Of a DNA stretch of 64,000 bases, positions 43,058 through 51,452 are shown one piece after another. How positions within the stretch are numbered: position 1 is the first letter of the stretch; the number at the start of each line of letters is the position of its first letter. Location of the stretch: the NCBI RefSeq assembly GCF_032335695.1, contig NZ_JACTOJ010000012.1, forward strand, positions 62,001 to 126,000, in the 5' to 3' direction. Position numbers and translations under genes: made by a program. The notes below the pieces were generated by a model that was not told the origin of the DNA, did no database searches, and worked only from the letters and a program-made list of their open reading frames with translations. The stretch comes from JACTOJ01 sp032335695 (GTDB taxonomy: Bacteria; Bacillota; Clostridia; Clostridiales; Clostridiaceae).

Positions 43058-43753
43058 TTAAAATTCTTTAATACTATATAGATAATGATAAAATTCTGCT
43101 AATAAAGCAAAGTTTGTTTTCAATTCAGTTACTAGTTCTTCCTTGAACAAAGTATCATCAATATTTTTGTTATTTACTAAATACAAGCTTTTTCTTTGGT
43201 ACCAATCCAATATATCCTCTGGCTTGCCTTTATCCAAAATCTTTTTATATCTATCGCCTTCAAGAACAAAAGTATTCTGTTTGGAATAAAAACTTACTGC
43301 CTTTTTAAATTTTTCTAAGGAAGCGTCAATTTTACCTCTAAACAATTCCATGGTATGAGGATCGGCTGAGAAGAATCCCATGCCGTATCTATAGGAATTA
43401 GGTGATATTTCAAAGAAGAAAGCAGGACTAGAGCTCCAATTCTTTGATGGTCTTTTAAAGGTAATCCACATAGTATCTTTATATGGGGATTTATCTTTTG
43501 AAAATCTTGTGTCACGATATATTCTGGATATAGTCTTACCTGCTGAAGGGGTTACCTCCATAAGCGGATCAATAGATAATATGTACTGGCTCATATCCAT
43601 AACTAAATATTGCAGTGGAGTTAATAATAACTTTTTATAATTATCCTTGTTTTCCTCAAACCAAGCTTTGTTATTGTTTTGCTTCAACTCCCTCAAAAAT
43701 TCTATTGTTTCTTTTGAAAAACCTTTGAAATATTTTGATTTCTCGTTGTTCAT
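43058..43753 (-). CDS. DUF2461 family protein
   Basis: A 231-residue protein of the DUF2461/TIGR02453 family. The signatures are FLRELKQNNNKAWFEENKDNY near the N-terminus, then the SRIYRDTRFSKDKSPYKDTMW segment and FFEISPNSYRYGMGFF. Biochemical activity is unknown. The gene starts 3 bp after the MarR stop and is co-transcribed with the MarR and PPOX genes. Confidence 0.85.
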   Translation of the reverse strand: MNNEKSKYFKGFSKETIEFLRELKQNNNKAWFEENKDNYKKLLLTPLQYLVMDMSQYILSIDPLMEVTPSAGKTISRIYRDTRFSKDKSPYKDTMWITFKRPSKNWSSSPAFFFEISPNSYRYGMGFFSADPHTMELFRGKIDASLEKFKKAVSFYSKQNTFVLEGDRYKKILDKGKPEDILDWYQRKSLYLVNNKNIDDTLFKEELVTELKTNFALLAEFYHYLYSIKEF

Positions 43754-43756
43754 ATG

Positions 43757-44215
43757 CTATTCTCCTTTCTTAAAGATATCTTCAAATTCATATAGGTTGT
43801 TATAGATTCTCTTTAGATAACTCTCAAACACATCAATTTCGGCCTCAGAAAAACCTCTATAAAAAAGCTCCACCATATCCTTAGAAACTTGTTCATAGCC
43901 ATCCTTTAACTTTTCATTTTTCTCTGTGAGCTTTATTATAGTTTTCCGCTTGTCTTCTTCTGATGGAATTCTTAGTACATAGCCTAGATTCTCAAGTCTC
44001 TCAAGCATGCGAGTAAGCGTTGATTTCTCCAGTGCAGTTTTTCTTGCTAGTTCCTGTATGGAAATTCCATCATTTTGCCATAGAACAAAAATTATTCTTC
44101 CCTGGGCTGAATTTATTTCGTAAAGGTCGTAGCTCTTAAGCTTCTTAGTAAAAACCCGCTGCGCCAATTGATGTATTTTAGAGATTAAGAAACCTCCCTG
44201 TCTTTTTTGTGGCAT
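43757..44215 (-). CDS. MarR-family transcriptional regulator
   Basis: A 152-residue MarR regulator. HTH: ISIQELARKTALEKSTLTRMLERLENLGYV (residues about 52-80), wing with EEDKRKT. It is the first gene of an operon with DUF2461 and PPOX. The upstream region shows a perfect consensus promoter whose spacer and downstream flank hold two copies of a TAGTTGTATAT-containing palindrome, so autorepression is likely. Confidence 0.9.
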   Translation of the reverse strand: MPQKRQGGFLISKIHQLAQRVFTKKLKSYDLYEINSAQGRIIFVLWQNDGISIQELARKTALEKSTLTRMLERLENLGYVLRIPSEEDKRKTIIKLTEKNEKLKDGYEQVSKDMVELFYRGFSEAEIDVFESYLKRIYNNLYEFEDIFKKGE

Positions 44216-44257
44216 ATTCCTCTCCTTAAATTAATTCACTGCATGCAGTTTTTCAAC

Positions 44258-44275
44258 TAGTTGTATATGCAACTA
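44258..44275. promoter_or_regulatory. MarR operator candidate, site 1
   Basis: TAGTTGTATATGCAACTA is an 18-bp near-perfect palindrome (6-bp perfect arms) between the -10 box and the MarR start. Confidence 0.6.
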
Positions 44276-44287
44276 ATTTATATGCTT

Positions 44288-44316
44288 ATTATAGTTGTAT
44301 ATACAGTTAATGTCAA
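44288..44316 (-). promoter_or_regulatory. Perfect consensus promoter with MarR operator site 2 in its spacer
   Basis: On the minus strand TTGACA (44311-44316), a 17-nt spacer and TATAAT (44288-44293). TAGTTGTATATACAGTTA (44292-44309), a variant of site 1, fills the spacer. The two sites are 34 bp apart centre to centre. Confidence 0.8.
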
Positions 44317-44320
44317 CACA

Positions 44321-44360
44321 AAAAAAGCCATCCTGCTAACTCTTAGCAAAATGGCTTTTC
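44321..44360 (-). terminator. Strong terminator after ahpF
   Basis: Minus-strand arms AGCCAT/ATGGCT and TTGCTAA/TTAGCA form a long interrupted stem, ending in TTTTTTTG. Confidence 0.85.
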
Positions 44361-44362
44361 AG

Positions 44363-45892
44363 TTAATTTCTTATTAAATAATCAAAGGCACCTAAGGCTG
44401 AATTTGCACCTGAACCCATAGAAATTATGATCTGCTTGTATGGGCTATTAGTGCAATCTCCTGCTGCAAACACTCCTGGTATGTTTGTAGCACCATGGCT
44501 ATCAACAATTATTTCTCCCATTTTATTACGATCAACTGCTTCCCCTAACCAATCGGTGTTTGGTACAAGTCCTATTTGAACAAATACTCCTTGAAGCTGA
44601 ATATGCTTAACTTCTCCAGTTTCACGTTCAATATAGCTTATACCTTCTACCTTGTCAGTACCAGTAATCTCTTTGGTTTGAACATTCTTCAGTACTGTTA
44701 CATTGCTTAAGCTGTAAAGCCGCTTTTGAAGCACAGCATCAGCTTTCAGTTCAGGCATAAACTCCATAACAGTTACATGGGCTGCGACACCTGCAAGATC
44801 AATGGCTGCTTCAATACCAGAATTACCACCGCCAATAACCGCCACATGCTTTCCTTTAAATAAAGGACCATCACAGTGAGGGCAATAGGTGACTCCCTTG
44901 TTTCTGAACTCTTTTTCTCCTGGTACACCCACATTCCTCCAGCGAGCACCCGTTGAGATAATTAAAGCTTTGCTCCTTAAAACAGCACCGTTTTCAAGCT
45001 CCACCTCAACAAATTCCTTTTTCTCTAAATTCTTAGCCCTCTGTGAGCTTATCACATCTACATTATATTCCCTAACATGTTCCTCAAGGCTGGCTGCCAG
45101 CTTAGCACCTTTTGTGTATTTCACACTTATGAAATTTTCAATACCAACAGTGTCTAGAACCTGACCTCCAAAGCGTTCAGCAATAATACCTGTGTGTATG
45201 CCTTTACGTGCCGCATAAATCGCTGCACTTGCTCCCGCCGGACCTCCTCCTACAACAAGCATGTCATAAGGCTCTTTATCATTAAATTCTGATAAATCCG
45301 AGGTACTTCCCAGCTTAGATAGGAAATCTTCCACCGTCATACGACCGCTGCTAAAAGCTTCACCATTTAGAAAAACTGTTGGTACTGCCATTATGTTTTT
45401 GCTTTCAACCTCTTCTTTAAACATAGCACCATCAATCATGGTATGAGTAATATTAGGATTAAGAAGGCTCATAAGATTAAGTGATTGTACTACTTCTGGA
45501 CAGTTATGACAAGTTAAGCTTACATAGGTTTCAAAATGATATTCACCTTTAAGGCTTTTAACCTTATCTATGACTTTTTCATCCACCTTTGGTGCTCTTC
45601 CGCTTACCTGCAGAAGAGCTAGCACCAAAGAATTAAATTCATGTCCCAAAGGAATACCTGCAAAGGTTATACCAGTATCCTCACCAATACGATTTACACT
45701 AAAGCTAGGCGTTTTAGGCAATTGTACTTTCTCCACCTTAATTCTGGAGGACATTGAAGCTAATTCCTCCACTAAAGTCACCATATTGCTGGAGGCTTCA
45801 TCTGAGCCTGCACTGACTTTAATCAGTATATCGCTCTCCAGCAGTTGAAGGTATTGGGATAATTGCGCCTTTATATCTGAATCTAGCATCAT
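44363..45892 (-). CDS. ahpF: Alkyl hydroperoxide reductase subunit F
   Basis: A 509-residue flavoprotein disulfide reductase that passes electrons from NAD(P)H to AhpC. The N-terminal tandem thioredoxin-like domain has CHNC (C128, C131). The thioredoxin-reductase-like part has the FAD motif GGGPAG (residues 215-220), the redox pair CPHC (C337, C340), a second dinucleotide motif GGGNSG and the terminal AAGDC segment. Length is standard. It starts 11 bp after ahpC and shares its promoter. Defence against peroxides in an anaerobe. Confidence 0.96.
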   Translation of the reverse strand: MMLDSDIKAQLSQYLQLLESDILIKVSAGSDEASSNMVTLVEELASMSSRIKVEKVQLPKTPSFSVNRIGEDTGITFAGIPLGHEFNSLVLALLQVSGRAPKVDEKVIDKVKSLKGEYHFETYVSLTCHNCPEVVQSLNLMSLLNPNITHTMIDGAMFKEEVESKNIMAVPTVFLNGEAFSSGRMTVEDFLSKLGSTSDLSEFNDKEPYDMLVVGGGPAGASAAIYAARKGIHTGIIAERFGGQVLDTVGIENFISVKYTKGAKLAASLEEHVREYNVDVISSQRAKNLEKKEFVEVELENGAVLRSKALIISTGARWRNVGVPGEKEFRNKGVTYCPHCDGPLFKGKHVAVIGGGNSGIEAAIDLAGVAAHVTVMEFMPELKADAVLQKRLYSLSNVTVLKNVQTKEITGTDKVEGISYIERETGEVKHIQLQGVFVQIGLVPNTDWLGEAVDRNKMGEIIVDSHGATNIPGVFAAGDCTNSPYKQIIISMGSGANSALGAFDYLIRN

Positions 45893-45903
45893 AGGCTTAC
45901 CAC

Positions 45904-46467
45904 TTAAATCTTTCCTACTAGATCGAGGCTAGGCTTAAGTGTTTCAGCTCCTTCTTTCCATTTTGCTGGACATACTTCACCAGGATTATTCCTAACATAT
46001 TGTGCTGCCTTAATCTTGTTTACAACAACGCTTGCATCACGTCCTATTCCGCCAGCGTTAATTTCCAAAGCTTGAATTATGCCGTCTGGATCTATAATGA
46101 AGGTGCCACGATCAGCAACACCGTCCGCTTCTATTAATACATCGAAGTTGCGGGATAAAGTATGTGAAGGGTCTCCAATCATAGTATAGGTGATTTTCTT
46201 AATGGTTTCTGAACTGTCATGCCAAGCCTTGTGAGTATAATGAGTATCTGTTGAAACTGAATATACTTCAACTCCAAGAGCCTTTAATGCTTCATAATTA
46301 TCTTGTAAGTCCTCTAATTCAGTTGGACACACGAATGTGAAATCTGCTGGGTAAAAGCAAACTACACTCCACTTTCCTTTGAAGCTTTCCTCTGTAACGT
46401 CTAAAAATTCTCCGTTTTTAAATGCGGATGCCTTAAATGGTTTTACTTCTGTTCCTACTAATGACAT
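45904..46467 (-). CDS. ahpC: Alkyl hydroperoxide reductase subunit C (2-Cys peroxiredoxin)
   Basis: A 187-residue typical 2-Cys peroxiredoxin reducing hydrogen peroxide and organic peroxides. The peroxidatic Cys is C47 (FTFVCPTE) and the resolving Cys is C166 (EVCPAKW). AGGAGG precedes the ATG. The promoter region carries a PerR-like box, so peroxide induction is expected. It forms an operon with ahpF. Confidence 0.97.
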   Translation of the reverse strand: MSLVGTEVKPFKASAFKNGEFLDVTEESFKGKWSVVCFYPADFTFVCPTELEDLQDNYEALKALGVEVYSVSTDTHYTHKAWHDSSETIKKITYTMIGDPSHTLSRNFDVLIEADGVADRGTFIIDPDGIIQALEINAGGIGRDASVVVNKIKAAQYVRNNPGEVCPAKWKEGAETLKPSLDLVGKI

Positions 46468-46536
46468 AATTATATTACCTCCTAAAATTCTTTTATATTT
46501 AATTTTTATGTTTTCTAATCAATAATTATTATTGTT

Positions 46537-46572
46537 TAATAATTATTATACTCATATTGCATGCTTTGTCAA
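46537..46572 (-). promoter_or_regulatory. ahpCF promoter with PerR-like box
   Basis: On the minus strand TTGACA (46567-46572), 16-nt spacer, TATAAT (46545-46550). GTATAATAATTATTA (46537-46551) matches the Bacillus PerR box TTATAATNATTATAA at 12 of 14 defined positions and covers the -10. No perR gene is in the window. Confidence 0.65.
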
Positions 46573-46691
46573 TTAGTTTTACATAAATTTTCTAAATATA
46601 TTTGCAAGAAATGCCTATGCTGAAAAATGTTAATAAAGGCTTTGATAGCTCTGAAGCTCTAAGCTATTATCAAAGAGGTTTTAAAATAAAG

Positions 46692-46724
46692 CAAAAAATA
46701 AAAGATATCCAAATTGATACCTTT
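46692..46724 (-). terminator. Terminator after the LytTR regulator
   Basis: Minus-strand AAAGGTATC, a 5-nt loop and GGATATCTTT, followed by TATTTTTTG. Confidence 0.7.
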
Positions 46725-46751
46725 TATTTTACCCTCTATTATTTTTCTTTA

Positions 46752-47495
46752 TTATATACTGAAAAGTTTTTTAATTTCTTCGTATTTTTCATGAGTAAGC
46801 AGTGCATCCTTATCCGTGTTTTTAAGCTTAACTATATAAGTCCATCTTCCGTATGGGTATATTTTTGTTATTAAGGACAAATTTATTATATAGGACTTAT
46901 GGCTTCTGAAAAATTGAGAAGGATCTAACTTTTCCTCTATATCTGATAAAGAAATAGAAGTGATGAAGCTGTCGGTTTTTGTATATATAACAGTTGAACT
47001 TTCTTCTCTCTGCACCAAAACTATTTCCTTTGTATCCACAAAGCTTATCCCTTCCTTATTTTTTATCATAAGTTTATCTAAGCCTTTTTCCTGCTTTATT
47101 ATCTTATCTATGCCATCTCCAAAGGCAGGTCTATTTAACTTTTTTATCCTATCCAGAGTCTGCATTACTCTCTCCACCTTGAAGGGTTTCACCAGATAAT
47201 CAAAAGCGTACAGCTGAAAGGCATCTGACATATATTCCTGGTGCGCAGTAGCAAAAATAATTATGGTTTTAGGATCTATATCCGCTAATACCTTTGCATA
47301 TTCTATACCGCTTCCTCCAGGCATTTCGATGTCAAAGAACACCACTTCAGGGCGATGCTCTCTAAATATGCTTATAGCCTCTTCTCCATTATCCGTATCA
47401 CCAATGACCTCAAACCCTCCGGATCTTTCCAATATCTTTTTTATTACTGTTCTCATACCCTTTTCATCATCAACTATAAGCACCTTTATACTCAT
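46752..47495 (-). CDS. LytTR-family response regulator
   Basis: A 247-residue response regulator: receiver domain with D9-D10 and phosphoacceptor D55 (VVFFDIEMPGG), conserved T/A and K (FDYLVKPF), then a C-terminal LytTR DNA-binding domain (residues about 150-247: LVQREESSTVIYT, FRSHKSYIINL, PYGRWTYIVKLKN). GGGAGA is spaced for ATG 47495; the frame opens at 47510. It starts 2 bp after a 64-residue gene. Its likely kinase is at 49922, at the other end of the cluster. LytTR regulators often control cell-surface functions. Confidence 0.9.
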   Translation of the reverse strand: MSIKVLIVDDEKGMRTVIKKILERSGGFEVIGDTDNGEEAISIFREHRPEVVFFDIEMPGGSGIEYAKVLADIDPKTIIIFATAHQEYMSDAFQLYAFDYLVKPFKVERVMQTLDRIKKLNRPAFGDGIDKIIKQEKGLDKLMIKNKEGISFVDTKEIVLVQREESSTVIYTKTDSFITSISLSDIEEKLDPSQFFRSHKSYIINLSLITKIYPYGRWTYIVKLKNTDKDALLTHEKYEEIKKLFSI

Positions 47496-47512
47496 TTTAA
47501 ATTCTCCCACTT

Positions 47513-47707
47513 TTAAAGCATATTCCTTCTTCTTCTCCTATTTTTACTTCTTGGCTTTCCTACTATTTCTGAAAGTACGATGGCCTGCTGAAGTCTCACG
47601 GAAGTTAAATCTTTTGTGATAGAATCTATTATGCCCATCTTATTCTTTGAAGTCTTCTGTGGGCTGATTTCAGAATTGCTATCTACATTATCCAAAACAT
47701 ATTTCAT
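47513..47707 (-). CDS. Small basic hypothetical protein
   Basis: A 64-residue protein preceded by GGAGAG with good spacing. The C-terminal half reads LQQAIVLSEIVGKPRSKNRRRRRN, ending in a strongly basic tail of five consecutive Arg. It lies between floA and the LytTR regulator, with only 2 bp between its stop and the regulator's start. The basic tail could bind RNA, DNA or membrane lipids. No family recognised. Confidence 0.62.
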   Translation of the reverse strand: MKYVLDNVDSNSEISPQKTSKNKMGIIDSITKDLTSVRLQQAIVLSEIVGKPRSKNRRRRRNML

Positions 47708-47732
47708 ATTTTTTCACTCTCCAAGAAGCTTA

Positions 47733-48716
47733 TTATTTATTTCCTGTTTCTTTATTTCCGCTGATTGTTCTTTGATTTTTATTTCCCGCATTTGAAATAG
47801 AGCTTCTCATACTTGTATCAGCAATGACATTCTGCATATCATAATAATCCATTATTCCTAGCTTTCCTTCTCTAAGGGCATAAGCCATGGCTTTTGGAAC
47901 CTCTGCTTCAGATTCTACAACAGCAGCTCTCATTTCCTGTTCTTTAGCTACAGCCATAGCTCTTCTTTCTTCAGCCTTAGCCTGAGCTATATTCTTATCT
48001 GCCTCTGCCTGAAGAGTTTGAAGCTGAGCTCCTATATTTCTTCCCACATCTATATCAGCTATATCTATAGATAAAATTTCGAAAGCTGTTCCTGCATCTA
48101 AGCCCTTGCTAAGCACTGTCTTGGAAATAGCATCCGGATTTTCAAGAACTATCTTATGGCTGTCAGAAGAACCTACAGTGGTTACTATACCTTCACCAAC
48201 TCTTGCTAAAATTGTTGCTTCACCGGCACCTCCAACTAATCTTTCAAGGTTAGCTCTAACAGTTACTCTTGCCTTAACTAAAAGCTCGATACCGTTCTTT
48301 GCCACTGCTGAAACATTAGGTGTTTCAATCACCTTTGGGTTAACGCTCATTTTAACTGCATCTAAAACATCTCTTCCAGCTAGATCTATGGCAGCTGCCT
48401 TTTCAAATTTTAAATCTATTTGAGCTCTATGGGCTGCAATTAAAGCATTTACAACATTGTCTACATTACCACCAGCTAAGTAGTGAGCCTCCAGTTGATT
48501 AACTGTAAGTCCCATACCAGCCTTTGTGGACTTTATGAGAGGAAGTACTATTCTTGATGGTATAACCCTTCTCAGTCTCATACCTACTAAGTTGAATATG
48601 CTTACCTGAACATTTGCTGCTAAGGATGATATCCAGAGTCCTACTGGTATAAACGTAAGAAACAAGGCAATAAAACAAACTACCGCAATAACAATTATGA
48701 GTAAACTAGCATCCAT
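47733..48716 (-). CDS. floA: Flotillin-like protein FloA
   Basis: A 327-residue flotillin-like scaffold of bacterial membrane microdomains. It has an N-terminal membrane hairpin (residues about 5-45), a PHB/SPFH-like domain (KARVTVRANLERLVGGAGEATILARVGEGIVTTVGSS), a coiled coil rich in Ala and Glu (LQTLQAEADKNIAQAKAEERRAMAVAKEQEMRAA) and a tail with polar residues. It lies downstream of an NfeD gene, the usual partner. Length and order match FloA of Firmicutes. Confidence 0.94.
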   Translation of the reverse strand: MDASLLIIVIAVVCFIALFLTFIPVGLWISSLAANVQVSIFNLVGMRLRRVIPSRIVLPLIKSTKAGMGLTVNQLEAHYLAGGNVDNVVNALIAAHRAQIDLKFEKAAAIDLAGRDVLDAVKMSVNPKVIETPNVSAVAKNGIELLVKARVTVRANLERLVGGAGEATILARVGEGIVTTVGSSDSHKIVLENPDAISKTVLSKGLDAGTAFEILSIDIADIDVGRNIGAQLQTLQAEADKNIAQAKAEERRAMAVAKEQEMRAAVVESEAEVPKAMAYALREGKLGIMDYYDMQNVIADTSMRSSISNAGNKNQRTISGNKETGNK

Positions 48717-48778
48717 TAATAATCTCTCCTTTTATACATTAATTATATATTTTAGAGGAATCTAAATAAATGATTCCT

Positions 48779-49291
48779 TTAATTCATTGAAATTATATCA
48801 GCTATCTTCCAGCTTCCATTTTCTTTCGTAACTGAAAGAGTTCTGCTTTCCTTGGCTAAAGTTGTTTTTTTAGTATCCTGGTTTGTTTCTTCAAGTTGCA
48901 TGTCATATTTATAACTTATGGTAGTCTTATCTTCATTAAATTTAGAAATCTTTAAACTATTTATCTTTTGAAAATTGTTATTCTGAAAAGAATTCCTTAT
49001 TCTTGTATAAGATAATCTGCTTGTATAAAATGCTTGATACGACTTATCCGTTAAATATTGCTGAAATTTATTAGTATTTGTTTCATAGAGCACGTTATTC
49101 TCACTAAGCTCAGACTCAGTGGCGCCCTTGGTCATTTTATTGTAGTAGTCATAAGCACTTTTGTCTATAGTGTAATACGCAGTTAAAAAGTTTTTTATGA
49201 CAGCTTCACCCTCAAGATTATCATTTTTGCACCCAGTAAACATAAGCATTAAAATTGATAATATTGTCGTAAAAACTATTGTTTTTTTCAT
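48779..49291 (-). CDS. Small lipoprotein
   Basis: A 170-residue secreted lipoprotein. Signal peptide MKKTIVFTTILSILMLMFTGC with a lipobox Cys at 21; the rest is a hydrophilic domain with a terminal SVTKENGSWKIADIISMN, recalling NTF2-like lipoproteins. GGGAGG lies before ATG 49291; the frame opens at 49318. It lies between nfeD and floA, an unusual insertion within that otherwise conserved pair. Confidence 0.75.
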   Translation of the reverse strand: MKKTIVFTTILSILMLMFTGCKNDNLEGEAVIKNFLTAYYTIDKSAYDYYNKMTKGATESELSENNVLYETNTNKFQQYLTDKSYQAFYTSRLSYTRIRNSFQNNNFQKINSLKISKFNEDKTTISYKYDMQLEETNQDTKKTTLAKESRTLSVTKENGSWKIADIISMN

Positions 49292-49327
49292 AACGGCTTC
49301 CTCCCAATAAATCCCCAATACAAATAA

Positions 49328-49828
49328 TTATTTCTCAACTAAAGGCTTAACTAATAATTTCACTCCTGTGACTTCATATATCTGAACTTCGGTACCTTTA
49401 GAAATATACTCCCCATTAGAAATCACATCAAATTTAACCCCATCTATATCCACAGAGCCAGATGGTCTTAAATCTGTAGTTGCAATTCCTTTTTTTCCAA
49501 GAAGATATTCTAAATCTGAAGAGCTTATATACCCATGCTCTTTTTTTTGCTCATCTGGAAGTATCAATGGTTTAAATAGCTTTCCCTTCGAAAAAAAGGT
49601 CATCACCAGTCCTAGCATGATTCCCAGTACAGCTAAAATTCCTAATGCCATAACCAATGCTTGACCAAAGTTTTGAGCTGTAAGTGCCACCGCTAATACT
49701 AAACATATAGCTCCTAAAATTCCAGGTACACCAAAGCCCGGTATATGCATTTCTAAAAGCACAAACCCGAAACCTATCATTAAAAGGGTAAAGGTCAGAA
49801 TTGTTATATTGGGTAAAAATACACTCAT
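49328..49828 (-). CDS. NfeD family membrane protein
   Basis: A 166-residue NfeD1b-type protein: two or three membrane spans (about residues 9-65), with GFGVPGILG between them, and a C-terminal OB-fold (LLGKKGIATTDLRPSGSVDIDGVKFDVISNGEYISKGTEVQIYEVTGVKLLVKP). NfeD proteins pair with flotillins and stabilise microdomains. It is the first of the nfeD-lipoprotein-floA set. Confidence 0.9.
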   Translation of the reverse strand: MSVFLPNITILTFTLLMIGFGFVLLEMHIPGFGVPGILGAICLVLAVALTAQNFGQALVMALGILAVLGIMLGLVMTFFSKGKLFKPLILPDEQKKEHGYISSSDLEYLLGKKGIATTDLRPSGSVDIDGVKFDVISNGEYISKGTEVQIYEVTGVKLLVKPLVEK

Positions 49829-49921
49829 TTTTTATACCTCCTTCCTTGTATATATAATATAACCGATATTATAGGACAGTAATATAAAACTTCTAAACTA
49901 TACATTTTTAAGGTTCAAATG

Positions 49922-50779
49922 TCATTTATGACTATCCTTCGGTATTAATATTTCAAAAGAGGTTTTTTCTTCCGTTGAAGTGACATGTACTGTACCATAA
50001 AAAGTATCAACTAATTCTTTAACTATAGCAAGCCCCATACCTTCTCCCTTATCGCCCTTAGTAGTAAATCCAGCTTTAAATATGTTTTGCAGCATTTCTT
50101 TAGGTATCCTTGCCCCGTTGTTGGATATGTTCACTTTTATATTTTCCATATCCTCTGAAAGCTCCACAAGCATATACCTATTGTCAGTCTTAAACCTCAA
50201 AACAAATATGGCATTATCTATTATATTTCCCAGCACCCTGCAAAATTCCCAGGGTTCCATAGCAAGATTCTTTAAATCACTTTTTATCTCCAATTCCATG
50301 TCTATATTATTTTTCTCTGCTACCTGCAGCTTTGCCTGTAAAAGGGCATTAACAGCTGGCTCTGAGGTTTTTAGTGCCTTGCTTACTTTCACTATATCCT
50401 TATACACAGGCTCTATATATTTTTTTGCCTCCTCAAATTCTTCCAGCTCCATCAAAGAATAAATAACTTGAATATGATTCAAATAATCATGCCTTTGGGC
50501 TTTTAAGGTTTTATTTAAGCCTTCAAGATAATTTACGGTATCTATTAAATTATTGCTGCCCTTTTTGAATAGAAGATTGTAAAACATAATTCCTGTAATG
50601 ACACCGTTAATTGCTATGCTGATAGCAACAAAATTAATAATATAATTCCATTGAATCATATGAGGATTTTTGTTTTTGTAATATATGAATAAAGTCATAA
50701 ACACCAGCTGACCCAAATTTAATATTATGGATACTAACACTATTTTAGATATGTCAAACTCTCTTTTCTTAATTGACAT
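49922..50779 (-). CDS. Sensor histidine kinase (SpoOB-type/GHKL)
   Basis: A 285-residue sensor kinase with two N-terminal membrane spans (about residues 12-33 and 45-70), a SpoOB-type dimerisation helix with RHDYLNH (phosphoacceptor H97) and a GHKL ATPase domain (NIIDNAI, FTTKGDKGEGMGLAIV). This design pairs with LytTR regulators. The regulator at 46752 is the only candidate, separated by nfeD, a lipoprotein, floA and a small basic protein, all in the same orientation. No extracytoplasmic sensor domain, so it likely senses the membrane. Confidence 0.88.
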   Translation of the reverse strand: MSIKKREFDISKIVLVSIILNLGQLVFMTLFIYYKNKNPHMIQWNYIINFVAISIAINGVITGIMFYNLLFKKGSNNLIDTVNYLEGLNKTLKAQRHDYLNHIQVIYSLMELEEFEEAKKYIEPVYKDIVKVSKALKTSEPAVNALLQAKLQVAEKNNIDMELEIKSDLKNLAMEPWEFCRVLGNIIDNAIFVLRFKTDNRYMLVELSEDMENIKVNISNNGARIPKEMLQNIFKAGFTTKGDKGEGMGLAIVKELVDTFYGTVHVTSTEEKTSFEILIPKDSHK

Positions 50780-50924
50780 TTAGATTTCACCTCACATATA
50801 GATTCAAAATATATTGTACCATATTATACATTTTCTTTAAATTGTTGTAACAATTAATTATTTATATATAAAGCATAAATAGTTATCTGAAAAAATAGCC
50901 TTTGTTAAAAAACAGTAAAATTCA

Positions 50925-50975
50925 TTGACCTTCTGTCGAAAAGGTAATATATTATCTATATAGGTAATACATTAC
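50925..50975 (+). promoter_or_regulatory. Promoter with two MarR operator-like sites
   Basis: TTGACC (50925-50930), 17-nt spacer, TATATT (50948-50953). GTAATATATTATC (from 50945) overlaps the -10. GTAATACATTAC (50964-50975) lies 20 bp further, two helical turns, on the same face. Confidence 0.7.
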
Positions 50976-50992
50976 TTATTTAAGGAGGCATT

Positions 50993-51451
50993 ATGAAAAA
51001 AGCAGAACTACTAAAAAACAAGAAATATATATTTGGGGCTCTTTTTATAGCTTCTAACAGGATAGATACCCTTATGGAAAGAGAGTTTGCAAAATTTGAT
51101 ATTACAACAAAGCAGTGGTTTCTCTCTATAATACTTGATAACTTATTTGACAAGCCACCTACAATAAAAGAACTGGCAAAGCAGATGGGCAGCTCCCATC
51201 AAAATGTTAAGCAGATTGCTTTAAAACTGGAACAGAAGGGCTTGCTTTCTCTGGAAAAAGATTCAGAAGATGCTCGTGCAACTAGACTTAAGCTTACAGA
51301 AAATGCCTACGAATTTTGGGATAATATCAGAAAAGAAGGCAATTCCTTCACAAAAGAATTGTTTAAAGATATAGCTAAAGAAGATTTAGCCGCTGCTAGA
51401 CGAGTAATGGAAAAGCTTCTATCAAACATTGATGAAATGGATAATAAATAA
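50993..51451 (+). CDS. MarR-family transcriptional regulator
   Basis: A 152-residue MarR regulator. HTH: TIKELAKQMGSSHQNVKQIALKLEQKGLL (residues about 57-84), wing with DSEDARATRLKLT. AAGGAGG precedes the ATG. The palindromic pair over the promoter suggests autorepression. A palindromic repeat copy follows the stop at once, then a membrane protein gene; the two are probably an operon. Confidence 0.9.
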   Translation: MKKAELLKNKKYIFGALFIASNRIDTLMEREFAKFDITTKQWFLSIILDNLFDKPPTIKELAKQMGSSHQNVKQIALKLEQKGLLSLEKDSEDARATRLKLTENAYEFWDNIRKEGNSFTKELFKDIAKEDLAAARRVMEKLLSNIDEMDNK

Positions 51452-51452
51452 G

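Noticed and set aside
46640..46675. CTTTGATAGCT hairpin as an operator or small RNA
   Set aside because: The stem is convincing but stands between a terminator and the ahpC promoter with no promoter or T-tract of its own, so no role can be supported.
46602..46874. 90-codon ORF on the plus strand
   Set aside because: Overlaps the terminator and end of the LytTR regulator; no ribosome binding site and no coherent protein features.
47513..50779. Cell-wall or agr-type quorum-sensing locus suggested by the SpoOB-like kinase and LytTR regulator
   Set aside because: No AgrB protease or peptide precursor is present; the genes between are flotillin-related.
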